Source: Planctomycetota bacterium (GTDB taxonomy: Bacteria; Planctomycetota; UBA1135; UBA2386). From it: a DNA stretch of 64,000 nucleotides. The notes beneath the pieces are model-generated. The model ran no database searches and was not told the DNA's origin. It worked only from the letters and a program-made list of their open reading frames with translations. The DNA lies in assembly GCA_016716265.1 (NCBI GenBank), contig JADJWQ010000001.1, positions 1,302,001 to 1,366,000 of the forward strand, given 5' to 3'. Position numbers and translations under genes: made by a program. Positions 1-9,893 of this stretch are shown piece by piece (the first letter of the stretch is position 1; each line of letters starts with the position of its first letter).

Positions 1-1155
1 CCAGAACAGCGGGCGTTCGATCCCGGTGCCGGCGCGCAGGTGTGGCACGAGCGACACGCCGTCGAACGAGCGCTCGGCAGGGAGCTCGATCCCGACCGCG
101 TCGAGCACCGTCGGCAGCAGGTCGACGCTCGTGACCGGCTGCTCGGACACGCGCCCGGCCTCGACGACGCCGGGCCAGCGCACGATCCACGGCACGCGGA
201 GTCCACCCTCGTACGGGTAGCCCTTGCCCGACCGCAGCGGCGCGTTGTCGGTCGGCCCGATCAACCCGCCGTTGTCCGACGTGAACACGACGAGCGTCCG
301 CTCGGTCAGCGCGTGCTCCTCGAGCGCCGCGACGATCCGGCCGACCGCCTGGTCGACGCTCTCGACCATCGCAGCGTAGCGCGCGTTCGTCTGGTTGGTC
401 GTCTGCTTCGCCGCGTAGCGTCCCGCGACCTCCGGCCTGGCCTGGATCGGCGTGTGGACGGCGTACGGCGCGTAGTAGAGGAAGAACGGCCGGTATCGGT
501 TCCGCGCGATGAAGTCGACCGCCTCGTCCGCCTCACGGTCGGTGAGGTATTCACCGTCGCGCCGTGGCGGCAGCGTCGGAATACCCTCGGGCAGGCGCCG
601 ATCCGAGTAGGGGTCGAAGTAGCTGGGTGGCTGGCCGAAGTCGCAGCCGCCGTGGTTCTCGTCGAAGCCCTGGTGCTCCGGATACCACGCGTCGTCGCCC
701 AGGTGCCACTTCCCGACGTGGCAGGTCGTATAGCCGGCATCCTGCAGCAGCTCGGCGAGGGTCACCTCCTCGCGCTCCAGCCAATACGGATTCGGCGGGC
801 ACAGCAGCGCACGCGCGGGCCCGCCGACGTAGTCGGTGGGACTCCGCTCGGGAGTTCCGATCCCGCCGCGCTGGAATCGCGCGCGGATCCAGTCGGTCAC
901 GTGCGTGCGCGCCGGCGCACGCCCCGTCAGGATCGCGGCCCGCGTCGGCGAGCAGATCGCCGCCGCCGCGTAGCCGTTCGTGAACCGCACGCCAGCCGCC
1001 GCGAGCGCGTCGATGTGCGGCGTCTCGTAGAACCCGCTGCCCTGGCACGTCAGGTCGGTCCAGCCGAGGTCGTCGACGAGGATGACCACCACGTTGGGCC
1101 GCTGACCGATCGCGAGACCGACGAGCAGGCAGAGCACTGCGAGGACGCGGAGCAT
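1..1155 (-). CDS. Sulfatase (formylglycine-type arylsulfatase family), partial at left edge
   Basis: Hydrolyses sulfate esters, probably on sulfated sugars outside the cytoplasm. The 385 residues present start with a signal-like hydrophobic stretch (about residues 4-17). They carry the metal-binding VDDLGW segment (27-32), the CSPTR motif (C68 is the residue converted to formylglycine), a GKWHLG segment and a downstream FTSDNGG metal site. The reading frame is open to the first base of the window, so the C-terminus is missing. An in-frame ATG three codons upstream (1165) is an alternative start. It is divergent from the porin gene, and sulfatase next to porin is a plausible degradation/uptake pairing. 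Substrate specificity cannot be read from the sequence. Confidence 0.93.
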   Translation of the reverse strand, partial: MLRVLAVLCLLVGLAIGQRPNVVVILVDDLGWTDLTCQGSGFYETPHIDALAAAGVRFTNGYAAAAICSPTRAAILTGRAPARTHVTDWIRARFQRGGIGTPERSPTDYVGGPARALLCPPNPYWLEREEVTLAELLQDAGYTTCHVGKWHLGDDAWYPEHQGFDENHGGCDFGQPPSYFDPYSDRRLPEGIPTLPPRRDGEYLTDREADEAVDFIARNRYRPFFLYYAPYAVHTPIQARPEVAGRYAAKQTTNQTNARYAAMVESVDQAVGRIVAALEEHALTERTLVVFTSDNGGLIGPTDNAPLRSGKGYPYEGGLRVPWIVRWPGVVEAGRVSEQPVTSVDLLPTVLDAVGIELPAERSFDGVSLVPHLRAGTGIERPLFW

Positions 1156-1636
1156 GGCGCGCATGTTCGCGCACGCCGCCGCCGAGGTCACGCCGGCGGG
1201 CGCTGCACGCCGCGGGTGCGACGCACGGGCTCCCGATGTGCCGACGCTCGTTCCGAGCCGGGCACCACCGAAGCTCGCCGCCGTCGATGTCGCGGATGGG
1301 GAACCTCCGACCCGGACCAGCCGGGTGGGTCACCGGCGGCTGGGTCACGAGAGGGTGGGTCACGGGGAGCTGGGTCACGGGGAGCTGGGCCGCCCGCAAC
1401 CGAGCGGGCGATCGTCTGCGCATGGAATTCCCACCCGCTGTCGCGCAGCCCGCGCGAGCAACCGTCTGGAGCGCCGCAATCCATCGTTGAGACCGATGCG
1501 ACCGGCGCGGAGACTGGCACGCGTTCCAGGACTCCGCGGTCGTCGCGGCTGCGCTCCCCGCAGCCACGAGCGGTCGGGATCCCTCTCTCGACCGGAGCCC
1601 ACTCCGGCCCGCAACCTCGATCCACCGCCGTCGCCC
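1156..1636. other. Divergent intergenic region with short tandem repeat
   Basis: This gap separates the divergent sulfatase and porin genes and should contain both promoters, but I could not pick convincing -35/-10 boxes. A 15-bp-period tandem repeat lies inside it and is listed separately. Open frames run through the region on both strands, but their composition (arginine-, glycine- and proline-rich) looks like random translation of GC-rich DNA. Confidence 0.6.
1323..1393. repeat. 15-bp tandem repeat, four to five copies
   Basis: The octamer TGGGTCAC starts at 1326, 1341, 1356 and 1371, exactly 15 bp apart, with a degenerate fifth copy (TGGGCCGC) at 1386. The bases between the octamers are also similar (GGGGAGC or GGCGGC-like). 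The array sits in the spacer between divergent genes. It could bind a regulator or be a simple slippage repeat. Confidence 0.8.
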
Positions 1637-3055
1637 ATGACCGATTCCGTCTCCCTCGTCGCTGGGCAGCGCATTGCGCTCGCGGCCCGGCTCCACCGCT
1701 CCCGCCGCTGGGCCCTGTCCGCCGCCCTCCTGGTCGCTCCCGCGCTGGCCCAGGAGCCCTCCGACCAGCAGGCAGACCTGCTGCGCCGGCTGGACATGCA
1801 GGAGGCGCGCATCCGCGAACTCGAGACCCGACTCGATGCGCCACCCGCAGCCGCGACCCAGCGCGGGCCCTTCGAGTTCACCTACGACGACGGCTACGTG
1901 CTCCGCTCTACCGACCCGGAACGATCGCCGTTCTCGCTGCGGATCAACGGCCGCATGCAGTTCCGCTACACCGGCTTCTCGCCCGACGACCGCACCTTCG
2001 AGAACCTCGGGACCGCGGCGAGCGGCGAGCCGATCACGGTGACCAGCCTGAACGACTTCGAGATCGAGCGCGGCCGACTCGAGTTCACGGGCACGTGGCT
2101 GGACCCCGATCTGCACTTCTACATCAACCTCGACGCGGACACCGACGACGAGCACGCGACGATCTTCCACGACTTCTGGTTCGACTACGAGTTCGACGAG
2201 GCATTCCATCTGTACGTCGGCAAGGCATTCGTGCCGGGATCGCGCGACTGGATCAACGGGTCGACCAGGACCCACTTCGCGGACCGCTCGATGGCGACGA
2301 CGTACTTCCGCCCCGACCGCTCGCTCGGAATCTGGGCGATCGGCGAGCCGGTCGAGGACTTCCATTACCGTGCGATGATCGCGAACGGCTTCGCGACGTC
2401 GGACGTGCCGCCCGACCTGATCAACGACGAGTTCGCCTATTCGGGAACCGTCTGGTGGGATCCGCTCGCCGGCTTCGGCAAGGGCTATGCGGATCTCGAG
2501 ATGCACGACGAGGTCGCGCTGCAGGTCGGCTCGAGCTTCACGTTCGCGCAGGAGTCGGGGCTCGACGACAACAATAGTCCCGTGCTCGAGTCACGCTTCC
2601 TCAGGATCAGCGACGGGACTCGCCTGACGAGTCTCGGGGTCGACGAATACGATGTCTACCTGCTGGCCGCCGACGCGGCGCTGAAGTACGAGGGCTTCAG
2701 CATCCACGGGGAGGGCTTCTATCGCTGGGTGCGTAATGTCTCGCCCATCGGCTCCGCCCCGAGCATGTTCCCCCAGGGTGCGTTCGAGGACTGGGGCTTC
2801 TACGTCGACGCCGGCATGATGGTCGTTCCGAAGAAGATCGAGCCGATCGTGCGGGTCTCGACCGTCCAGGGCGACCAGAAGGACTCGTGGGAGTACGCGC
2901 TCGGCGTGAACTGGTACGTGGACGGCACCCACAAGAACAAGCTGGTGGCCGACGCGACCTGGCTCGACGGCTCGCCTGCGAGCAACCGTGGACCGAACTA
3001 CCGGCTCGGCGACGACGGCGTGATGTTCAGGGTGCAGTGGCAGGTCGCGTTCTGA
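1637..3055 (+). CDS. Phosphate-selective porin O/P-like outer membrane protein
   Basis: Probable outer-membrane beta-barrel channel of the OprO/OprP type, 472 residues. The ATG at 1637 is followed by a charged stretch and a signal peptide ending near ALAQE (about residue 38). Next comes a short coiled coil (DLLRRLDMQEARIRELE), as in this family, which probably trimerises the periplasmic end. The rest consists of alternating aromatic and charged beta-strand segments: INGRMQFRYTGF, EIERGRLEFTGTW, FHLYVGKAFVPG. The protein ends with a phenylalanine (WQVAF), the usual barrel-assembly signal. The frame is open further upstream, but only this start gives a signal peptide. The ligand may be phosphate or another anion, perhaps sulfated or acidic oligosaccharides given the divergent sulfatase; that is inference. 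Confidence 0.88.
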   Translation: MTDSVSLVAGQRIALAARLHRSRRWALSAALLVAPALAQEPSDQQADLLRRLDMQEARIRELETRLDAPPAAATQRGPFEFTYDDGYVLRSTDPERSPFSLRINGRMQFRYTGFSPDDRTFENLGTAASGEPITVTSLNDFEIERGRLEFTGTWLDPDLHFYINLDADTDDEHATIFHDFWFDYEFDEAFHLYVGKAFVPGSRDWINGSTRTHFADRSMATTYFRPDRSLGIWAIGEPVEDFHYRAMIANGFATSDVPPDLINDEFAYSGTVWWDPLAGFGKGYADLEMHDEVALQVGSSFTFAQESGLDDNNSPVLESRFLRISDGTRLTSLGVDEYDVYLLAADAALKYEGFSIHGEGFYRWVRNVSPIGSAPSMFPQGAFEDWGFYVDAGMMVVPKKIEPIVRVSTVQGDQKDSWEYALGVNWYVDGTHKNKLVADATWLDGSPASNRGPNYRLGDDGVMFRVQWQVAF

Positions 3056-3236
3056 CCCTCACCGTCGCGGTGCGGGAGCGGAGCACCGCGTCCTCCGGGC
3101 CGCGCACGGCGACGCCGAGGCGCCCCTGTCCCGGCGACACACGCCACGAGCGCCGTAGGTCGGCCCGGAGCGCTCGCGATATCGGATCGGCCGCGCAGGA
3201 TCGAGTTGCCCGGTCGCGTCGCTAGACTGGCGCACC

Positions 3237-5684
3237 GTGGCCGACCTCGCGCGCTCCAGAACCGCCCTGCTGCTCCTCGCTCTCCCGCTCGCGGCCCCAC
3301 CCGTGCCGTGTCAATCGACGGTCCGCTTCGACCGCGACGTGCGGCCGTTGCTCGCCGATCGCTGCTTCGCCTGCCACGGGCGTGACGCGGAGCAGCGCAA
3401 GGCCGGGCTGCGGCTCGACCTGCCGGACGGGCCGGACGGCGCCTACCGCGTGCGCGACGGCAGGGCGGCGATCCGGCCCGGCTCGCTCGCGGACAGCGCG
3501 CTGTGGGACCGGGTGACGAGCGCCGACCCGGAGTTCGTCATGCCTCCGCCGCGCTCGCACGAGGCGCGGCTCGACGACGCCGAGCGCGCCGCGATCGCGC
3601 GCTGGATCGAGGAAGGCGCGACCTACCAGGCGCACTGGGCCTTCGTCGCGCCGGTGCGCCCCGCCCTGCCCGACGTCGGCGACGGAGGTTGGTGCCGGCA
3701 ACCACTCGATCGCTTCGTGCTGCGCCGGCTCCAGGACGGCGGCCTCGGGCCGAACCCCGAAGCCGATCGACGCACGTTGATCCGGCGGCTGACGCTGGAC
3801 CTGACCGGGCTGCCGCCGACGCGCGACGAGATCCACGCGTTCCTCGCCGACCGGTCTCCGGACGCCTACGAGCGCCTCGTCGACGGGCTGCTGGCGCGGC
3901 CCACCTACGGCGAGCACATGGCACGCTACTGGCTCGACCTGGTGCGGTTCGCGGACACCAATGGTCTCCACCACGACCACTACCGCGAGATGTCGCTGTA
4001 CCGCGACCAGGTGATCCGGTCGTTCAACGAGAACCAGCCGTACGACGAGTTCGTCACCGACCAGCTCGCCGGCGACCTGCGCCCGGACGCGACCGACGCA
4101 CAGCAGATCGCTTCCGGCTTCCATCGGCTGCACATGATCATCGACGTCGGTACCGCGCTGCCCGAGGAGAGCCTCGCGCGCAACGTGATCGACCGGGTGA
4201 CGGCGGTGGGAACGGCGTTCCTCGGGCTCACCGTGCAATGCGCGGTGTGTCACGACCACAAGTACGATCCGATCGGCCAGGCCGACTTCTATGCGATGTC
4301 GGCGTTCTTCAACAACCTGGACGCCGCGCCTGAGACGGGCGCGCGTGGCACGACGGAGTTCAAGCGCGGACTCCAGCCACCGTACCTCGAGTTCCCGACC
4401 CCGGAGCAGGCAGCCGCGCTCGCGCGGCTCGAAACCGAGCTCCGCGCGGCGAGCGCGCGGGTCGACGAGCTGAAGGCGGCGGTCGCCGCAGCGGCCGAGG
4501 ACGCCGGGAGGCAGGCGCTCGACGAGGAGCGGAAGGTGGCGGAGCAGACCCTGCAGGCGCTCCGCACCGAGCTCACGAACATCCAGCTCGCCGTTCCCGC
4601 TGCGATGGTCATGAAGGAGCGCGCCGAGCCCCGTCCGGCGTACGTGCTGATCCGCGGCGACTACGCGCGACCGGGCGCGCGCGTCGAGCGCGGCACACCG
4701 GCGTTCCTGCCACCGCTGGCGGCGACCGCTGGCACTCCGACCCGGCTCGACTTCGCGCGCTGGCTCACCGCGCCAGACCACCCGCTCACCGCCCGTGTGG
4801 CCGTCAACCGGTTCTGGCAGCAGCTGTTCGGGGTCGGCCTCGTGAAGACCTCCGAGGACTTCGGCGCCCAGGGCGAGCCACCGAGCCACCCTGAGCTGCT
4901 CGATCTCCTCGCGGTGTCGTTCGTCGAGTCCGGCTGGGACGTCAAGCGGCTGCTGAAGGAGCTCGTGATGTCGGCGGCCTACCGGCAGGCGTCGGCGGCG
5001 TCGCCGGAGCGCTTCGCGCGCGATCCCGAGAACCGGCTGCTGGCCCGCGGCTCGCGGTTCCGCATGGATGCCGAGATGATCCGCGACCAGATCCTCGCGA
5101 GCAGCGGATTGCTCGTACAGCAGCTGTACGGAAGGAGCGTCAAGCCACCGCAGCCACCGGGGATCTGGGCGGCGATCACGCTCCCGGATTCGTTCCCGCG
5201 TACGTTCGCCGCCGACACCGGCGACGCGATCCACCGCCGCAGCGTCTACACGTTCTGGAAACGCGCATTGCCACCGCCGCAGATGACGATCCTCGATGCG
5301 CCGAGCCGCGAGTACTGCACCGCGCGGCGCGAGCGCACGAACACGCCGCTGCAGGCGCTCCTGCTGCTGAACGAGCGGGAGTATCTGAAGGCCGCGCGCA
5401 ACCTCGCGCAGCTCGCGCTCGCGGACCGGAACGCGTCGACCGAGGAGCGACTCGAGATCGTCTACGAGACCATCACCGGGCGGCTGCCCGATGCCGTCGA
5501 GCAGGACGTGCTGCTGCGCACGGCGCGCGACCTGCACGCGATGTACGCCGCGGACCCGGCACGCTGCGCTGCACTGTGCGAGGGCGTGACGCTCGCCGAC
5601 GGCATCACGCCGGCCGAGCTCGCCGCGTGGACGATGGTCGTCAGCGCGATCTACAACCTCGACGTGGCCAAGACCCGTGGATAG
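3237..5684 (+). CDS. PSCyt1-DUF1549-DUF1553 (PSD1) planctomycete cytochrome-like protein
   Basis: Secreted multidomain protein of 815 residues, typical of planctomycetes and of unknown biochemical function. GTG start and signal peptide (residues 1-26, ending near VPCQS). The PSCyt1 domain has the haem-binding-like motif CFACH (about 43-47). The DUF1549 domain follows from about residue 155 with a second motif, CAVCHDHKYDP. A central alanine- and glutamate-rich coiled coil (about 390-450) precedes the DUF1553 domain, which contains the conserved VAVNRFWQQLFG segment. It overlaps the next gene, a DUF1501 protein, by 8 bp, so the two are probably co-translated. Such pairs often lie beside sulfatases and glycosidases, which fits here. 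Haem attachment is inferred only from CXXCH. Confidence 0.92.
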   Translation: MADLARSRTALLLLALPLAAPPVPCQSTVRFDRDVRPLLADRCFACHGRDAEQRKAGLRLDLPDGPDGAYRVRDGRAAIRPGSLADSALWDRVTSADPEFVMPPPRSHEARLDDAERAAIARWIEEGATYQAHWAFVAPVRPALPDVGDGGWCRQPLDRFVLRRLQDGGLGPNPEADRRTLIRRLTLDLTGLPPTRDEIHAFLADRSPDAYERLVDGLLARPTYGEHMARYWLDLVRFADTNGLHHDHYREMSLYRDQVIRSFNENQPYDEFVTDQLAGDLRPDATDAQQIASGFHRLHMIIDVGTALPEESLARNVIDRVTAVGTAFLGLTVQCAVCHDHKYDPIGQADFYAMSAFFNNLDAAPETGARGTTEFKRGLQPPYLEFPTPEQAAALARLETELRAASARVDELKAAVAAAAEDAGRQALDEERKVAEQTLQALRTELTNIQLAVPAAMVMKERAEPRPAYVLIRGDYARPGARVERGTPAFLPPLAATAGTPTRLDFARWLTAPDHPLTARVAVNRFWQQLFGVGLVKTSEDFGAQGEPPSHPELLDLLAVSFVESGWDVKRLLKELVMSAAYRQASAASPERFARDPENRLLARGSRFRMDAEMIRDQILASSGLLVQQLYGRSVKPPQPPGIWAAITLPDSFPRTFAADTGDAIHRRSVYTFWKRALPPPQMTILDAPSREYCTARRERTNTPLQALLLLNEREYLKAARNLAQLALADRNASTEERLEIVYETITGRLPDAVEQDVLLRTARDLHAMYAADPARCAALCEGVTLADGITPAELAAWTMVVSAIYNLDVAKTRG

Positions 5685-7140
5685 CGACATGCATCGGATC
5701 CTCGCAACCCACGACGTGCTGCAGTCGCGACGGCGGTTCCTGAAGGCCGCGGCGGTCGGGCTCGGCGCCACCGCACTCGGCGCGCTGCTGCCCGGTGCGC
5801 TCCGAGCGCAGGGCGGTCCGCGGCGCGGCGACCCCCACCACGCACCGCGCGCACGGCGCGTCATCTTCCTGTTCATGGCCGGCGCACCCAGCCAGCTCGA
5901 CCTGTTCGACTACAAGCCGGATCTCGAGCGACAGTTCAGGCAGCCGTTGCCGCCGAGCGTCAGCATGGGGCAGCGCGTGACCGCGATGACTCGCGGACGG
6001 AGCCAGCTCGTCGCGCCATCGATGTTCGGCTTCCGGCAGAGCCCCGCGAGCGGGGTGTGGTGGAGCGAGCTGCTGCCACACCTGTCGGCGGTATCCGACC
6101 GGATCTGCGTGGTGCACACGCTGAACACGAACGCGATCAACCACGACCCCGCGAAGACCTTCATCTGCACCGGCTCGGAGATCCCGGGCAAGGCCAGCAT
6201 GGGTGCGTGGCTCAGCTACGGGCTCGGCTCGATGAACCGCGACCTGCCCGACTTCGTCGTGCTGACGTCCGCGTTCTGGACCGGCGGCAAGCGCAACGTG
6301 CAGGGGCTGTACAGCCGGCTGTGGGGCAGCGGCTTCCTGCCGTCGCGGCACCAGGGGACGGCGTTCCAGACCGTCGGAGATCCGGTGCTGTTCCTGTCGA
6401 ACCCTGACGGTGTCGACCCCGCGGTGCGGCGGCGCATGCTCGATGCAGTCGCGGAGCTGAACCACAAGCACCAGCGCGAGATCGGCGATCCCGAGATCCG
6501 CACGACGATCGCGCAGCAGGAGATGGCGTTCCGGATGCAGAGCTCGGTGCCTGCGCTCACCGACCTGTCCGACGAGCCCGACGAGGTTCTCGCGCTGTAC
6601 GGTCCGGAGGTGCACAAGACCGGCTCGTTCGCGCGCAACTGCCTGCTCGCGCGGCGCATGATCGAGCGCGACGTGCGCTTCGTGCAGATCAACCACCGTG
6701 GTTGGGACCACCACTCGATCCTGCCCCAACAGTTGCCCGGCCAGTGCTTCGACGTCGACCAGCCGTCGGCGGCACTGATCCGGGACCTCGAGCGGCGCGG
6801 CCTGCTCGACGACACGCTGATCGTGTTCGCAGGCGAGTTCGGGCGCACCGTGTTCTGCCAGGGCCGGCTCGAGCGCGACGACTACGGCCGCGACCACCAT
6901 CCGCGCTGCTTCTCCGGCTGGCTCGCCGGCGGCGGCATCCAGGGCGGGATCGCCCACGGCAGGACCGACGACTTCAGCTACAACGTCGTCGAGGATCCGG
7001 TCGGCATCCACGACCTGCACGCGACGATGCTGTATCTGCTCGGCATCGACCACGAGCGCCTGACGTTCCCGTTCCAGGGGCTCGACCAGCGGCTGACCGG
7101 TGTCGAGCCCGCGCGGGTGGTACACGAGATGCTGAGCTGA
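5677..7140 (+). CDS. DUF1501 family protein (Tat-exported)
   Basis: Partner of the preceding DUF1549/DUF1553 protein, 487 residues. Starts at GTG 5677, overlapping the upstream gene by 8 bp; an ATG four codons later is an alternative. A twin-arginine signal (SRRRFLKAAAVGLG, near residues 15-28) indicates export of the folded protein. Family hallmarks are FLFMAGAPSQLDLFDYKP near the N-terminus, QINHRGWDHH, and the EFGRTVFCQG segment with GRDHHPRCF near the C-terminus. DUF1501 proteins resemble the alkaline phosphatase/sulfatase fold, but no reaction is established. The gene ends 59 bp before a convergent gene, with a strong hairpin between them. Confidence 0.92.
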   Translation: MDSDMHRILATHDVLQSRRRFLKAAAVGLGATALGALLPGALRAQGGPRRGDPHHAPRARRVIFLFMAGAPSQLDLFDYKPDLERQFRQPLPPSVSMGQRVTAMTRGRSQLVAPSMFGFRQSPASGVWWSELLPHLSAVSDRICVVHTLNTNAINHDPAKTFICTGSEIPGKASMGAWLSYGLGSMNRDLPDFVVLTSAFWTGGKRNVQGLYSRLWGSGFLPSRHQGTAFQTVGDPVLFLSNPDGVDPAVRRRMLDAVAELNHKHQREIGDPEIRTTIAQQEMAFRMQSSVPALTDLSDEPDEVLALYGPEVHKTGSFARNCLLARRMIERDVRFVQINHRGWDHHSILPQQLPGQCFDVDQPSAALIRDLERRGLLDDTLIVFAGEFGRTVFCQGRLERDDYGRDHHPRCFSGWLAGGGIQGGIAHGRTDDFSYNVVEDPVGIHDLHATMLYLLGIDHERLTFPFQGLDQRLTGVEPARVVHEMLS

Positions 7141-7180
7141 CGCCGCAGACACCCGCGCTCGATGGCCGGCCGGTCATCCG

Positions 7181-7198
7181 GCGCACGATCACGTGCGC
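7181..7198. terminator. Hairpin between convergent genes (candidate bidirectional terminator)
   Basis: GCGCACG (7181-7187) and CGTGCGC (7192-7198) form a perfect 7-bp stem with the 4-base loop ATCA. It lies exactly between two converging reading frames. There is no T-tract, so termination is suggested by position and stem strength only. Confidence 0.45.
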
Positions 7199-7199
7199 G

Positions 7200-9446
7200 T
7201 CAGTCGCTCAACACCATGCCGAGGATGTTGGAACCGGCCACACCCGGTGCAATCGGGCACGCGGTGCTCGACGGGGCGAGCACGATCCACTGCGCACCGA
7301 GAGCTGCGCCGATCAGGTTCGTATCGCACGGCAGGGGCAGCGTGAACGCGGCTGCACCATTGCTGACCCCACGGGTCACGGTCGCGAGCGGCGTCAGGAA
7401 CGAGCACGATCCGCAGGGGATCTGCACAGCGCTGCGCTGAGCGAAGCTCAACGCCGCAACCGTCGCGAGCGGATCTGCCCCGCCGAGACGGAGCTGGAAC
7501 CGTGCATTGCCGAGCGCGAACGGTCCGTCGGTGCTCGCCGTGCCGCCGCCCGCGCAGCCCGGGGCGATCGTCGTCACCGGTCCGCCGCCGTACGCGTCGA
7601 ACAGCTGGCGCATCACGAGGCTGTTGCCGTTCGTGAGATCACCGTGCTCCCAGCAGAGCAGCGTGTGATTCTCGGCGCCCCCGCCGTTCAACATCGCGCA
7701 GATCGCTGGCTTGGAGTTGCGCGTCTGGCCGGTCTGCCCGGTCTCGTAGCGGACGCCACACGGCCGCCCCGTCACCGGCAGCATCTTGGTAACGATGATC
7801 CCGTACTCGGTCGGCTGCGTGGCGCGCTGATCGCTCCAGGTCACCACGTACGTCGTGCCGGCGAAGGCGACGTCCGGCTCGAGCTCGTCGTCGTTGACCT
7901 CGGCTTCGATCGCGCCACCCGGGAACAGCACGAGACCACCCATCGAGTCGTAGGCGACCTCGAAGCCGTAGATGTCGCCGAGGCTCGAGGTCGGTGACTC
8001 CATGCGCTGGTAGACGCACATCCACTCGGTGCCGTTGCCGTCGACATCGGGATGGACGATCGGGCGGCCCAGGCCGCTGAGCGTGTAGACCGGCGTCAGC
8101 AGCCTGAAGTCGCGATCGACCGCCCGGTAGCCCACGAGCCAGTCCGTCGCGGTCCGGGTCTCCCAGACGACCAGGTAACGATTGGCGACACCGCCGCTCT
8201 TCGCGATCTTGGGGTGGCCGCTCTGCGTCGCGCTGTCGATCTGCACGACGGCGCCGATCACGAACGGCACGCCGCCAGCCTGCACCTCGACCTCCACGCC
8301 TTCGATCCCGCCGCTCGCGTTCTTCCACACGATCAGCGCTTCGTCGTCAGGCCCGGTCGCGTCGCTGCCGGCATCCGGGGTGATCTCGTCAGCCGCAGTG
8401 CCGGCGATGGTCACGGGGCCGCTCGTCGTCCCGTCGATCGCGGCGACGCGTACGCCGACGATGTCCGAGCTGCCGGACCGGTCATCCTGCCAGACGACGA
8501 GGAACTGATCCGAGACCGCCACATTGGCGACCACCGGCCGCGACTGGATCCCGGAGCTCCTCACCGCGAAGACGATCCCGCCCTGGCGCGTGCCATCGCC
8601 ATTGAGCCGCTGCCCCCACACGTCGTAGTCCGTCGCGGAGGTGCGGAACTCCCAGACGACGAGGTAGACGTCGTTGGTCGCGTCGTAGGCGATGTCCGGC
8701 TCGTAGTCGTCGAACGACGCCCCAGCGGAGGTGATCCCGCCGATCAGCGGGTCGAGCACCAGCGGGTAGGTCGCGTGCTCGACGAACCGATCGGGCAGGG
8801 ACAGCTCGAGGTGGCGGCCGTCGTACGCCAGGCTGCCCGCCGCGCGCACACCGTCCGCGTCGATCCCGGTGACCGCACCGATCGACACGCCGCCGATGCC
8901 GGGCGTCGTCAGCTCGAGCCCGCCGAGGCCCGAGCCGGGCTCGGCACGGAGCTCGGACCGGATCGCCAGTCGAACGACCAGATCGCCACGACCGGCGGGA
9001 CGCTCGCGCAGCACGAAGCTCTGCTCGACGCCGTCCGCACGCACGTCGTAGCGCTCGACGACATGCAGACCGCGCCGGTACTCGACGCGCAGTTCGCCCT
9101 CGGCGTGGATGGGTGACTCGGGACCTCCCGTGCAGACCTCGCGGTCGCCGCGCCGCACGGAGTCCAGCGTCAGCAGGAGCGGGTAGTCGTGCGGCGCGCG
9201 CTCGCCGAGCGCCGGCGTGACCTCGACCGCACCCGACAGGAAGCTGATCTCGTAGCTCGCTCCACCACCGACGAGCTGGCCATCGACCATGCCGACTCCG
9301 CAGCTCCCTGCGATCGCCGACCCCGGGTCGACGGCCGGGCGTGCGGTGGACTGTGCGACGGCGATGCCGGTGCAAGCCAGCAGCAGTGGCACCGAAAGAG
9401 AGACGGGGTTCCGCAGACGTACCGCGAGGGATCGAGAGCCGAGCAT
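7200..9446 (-). CDS. Secreted repeat protein with C-terminal planctomycete-type module
   Basis: Large exported protein of 748 residues, function unknown. N-terminal signal peptide (hydrophobic residues 15-30, ending near AVAQS). The N-terminal third resembles an uncharacterised beta-rich domain. The middle contains repeated blades with the theme YLVVWE, FLVVWQDD, ALIVWKN, YLVVWETR, YVVTWSDQ. These are five or more units, probably a beta-propeller. The last 100 residues (from about ALGNARFQLRLGGADP) match a module also seen at the C-terminus of the PPC protein at 59.6 kb: a G-x-F start, a Cys-containing middle and a final SN-x-x-G-x-x-L. It is convergent with the DUF1501 gene. A surface-exposed structural or binding role is inferred. 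Confidence 0.8.
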   Translation of the reverse strand: MLGSRSLAVRLRNPVSLSVPLLLACTGIAVAQSTARPAVDPGSAIAGSCGVGMVDGQLVGGGASYEISFLSGAVEVTPALGERAPHDYPLLLTLDSVRRGDREVCTGGPESPIHAEGELRVEYRRGLHVVERYDVRADGVEQSFVLRERPAGRGDLVVRLAIRSELRAEPGSGLGGLELTTPGIGGVSIGAVTGIDADGVRAAGSLAYDGRHLELSLPDRFVEHATYPLVLDPLIGGITSAGASFDDYEPDIAYDATNDVYLVVWEFRTSATDYDVWGQRLNGDGTRQGGIVFAVRSSGIQSRPVVANVAVSDQFLVVWQDDRSGSSDIVGVRVAAIDGTTSGPVTIAGTAADEITPDAGSDATGPDDEALIVWKNASGGIEGVEVEVQAGGVPFVIGAVVQIDSATQSGHPKIAKSGGVANRYLVVWETRTATDWLVGYRAVDRDFRLLTPVYTLSGLGRPIVHPDVDGNGTEWMCVYQRMESPTSSLGDIYGFEVAYDSMGGLVLFPGGAIEAEVNDDELEPDVAFAGTTYVVTWSDQRATQPTEYGIIVTKMLPVTGRPCGVRYETGQTGQTRNSKPAICAMLNGGGAENHTLLCWEHGDLTNGNSLVMRQLFDAYGGGPVTTIAPGCAGGGTASTDGPFALGNARFQLRLGGADPLATVAALSFAQRSAVQIPCGSCSFLTPLATVTRGVSNGAAAFTLPLPCDTNLIGAALGAQWIVLAPSSTACPIAPGVAGSNILGMVLSD

Positions 9447-9893
9447 GGTGACCTTCTCCGGTCGTCGGACCGGGAGACGCGAGCACGACCGGCCGCGCGC
9501 GACCTGGCAGGGGTATCCTCACGCGCGACCGCTTCCTGAGTTCCCCATGCTACACCGCGACCCGGCCCGCGCAGCGCGGGCGCCGGTCTCCGCGGGTATT
9601 CGCCAGGACGGGTCTCGGAGTCCGCAGACAGCCGCGGGAGTCGCTACCGGGCACCCGCTGGCTCGAGACCGTCCGGCGATGTCCCGACACGGCGCTGCGA
9701 CATTCGGCTCGTGGGCCGCGGCCATTGATCCGGTGACGTGCCCCTGCGCGATTCCCGTGGTCGCCAGGGTCCGTGATTACGGCCGCAGACCGGACGAACC
9801 TCGAAGTGCCGCCGTGCCGGAGTTGCGACGCGCCCCGCTGGCTGCTCACCTTGACGGCCGACCGCACCTCGTCACCGGCACGCGTCTCCGACC
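9447..9893. other. Divergent intergenic region, no gene seen
   Basis: This gap separates two divergently transcribed genes for secreted proteins. No convincing reading frame, RNA gene or repeat was found; it presumably holds both promoters. Confidence 0.5.

Noticed and set aside
3222..5876. Long minus-strand open frame opposite the DUF1549/DUF1553 gene
   Set aside because: Arginine- and alanine-rich shadow of a clearly conserved gene on the plus strand; no start signal or motif.
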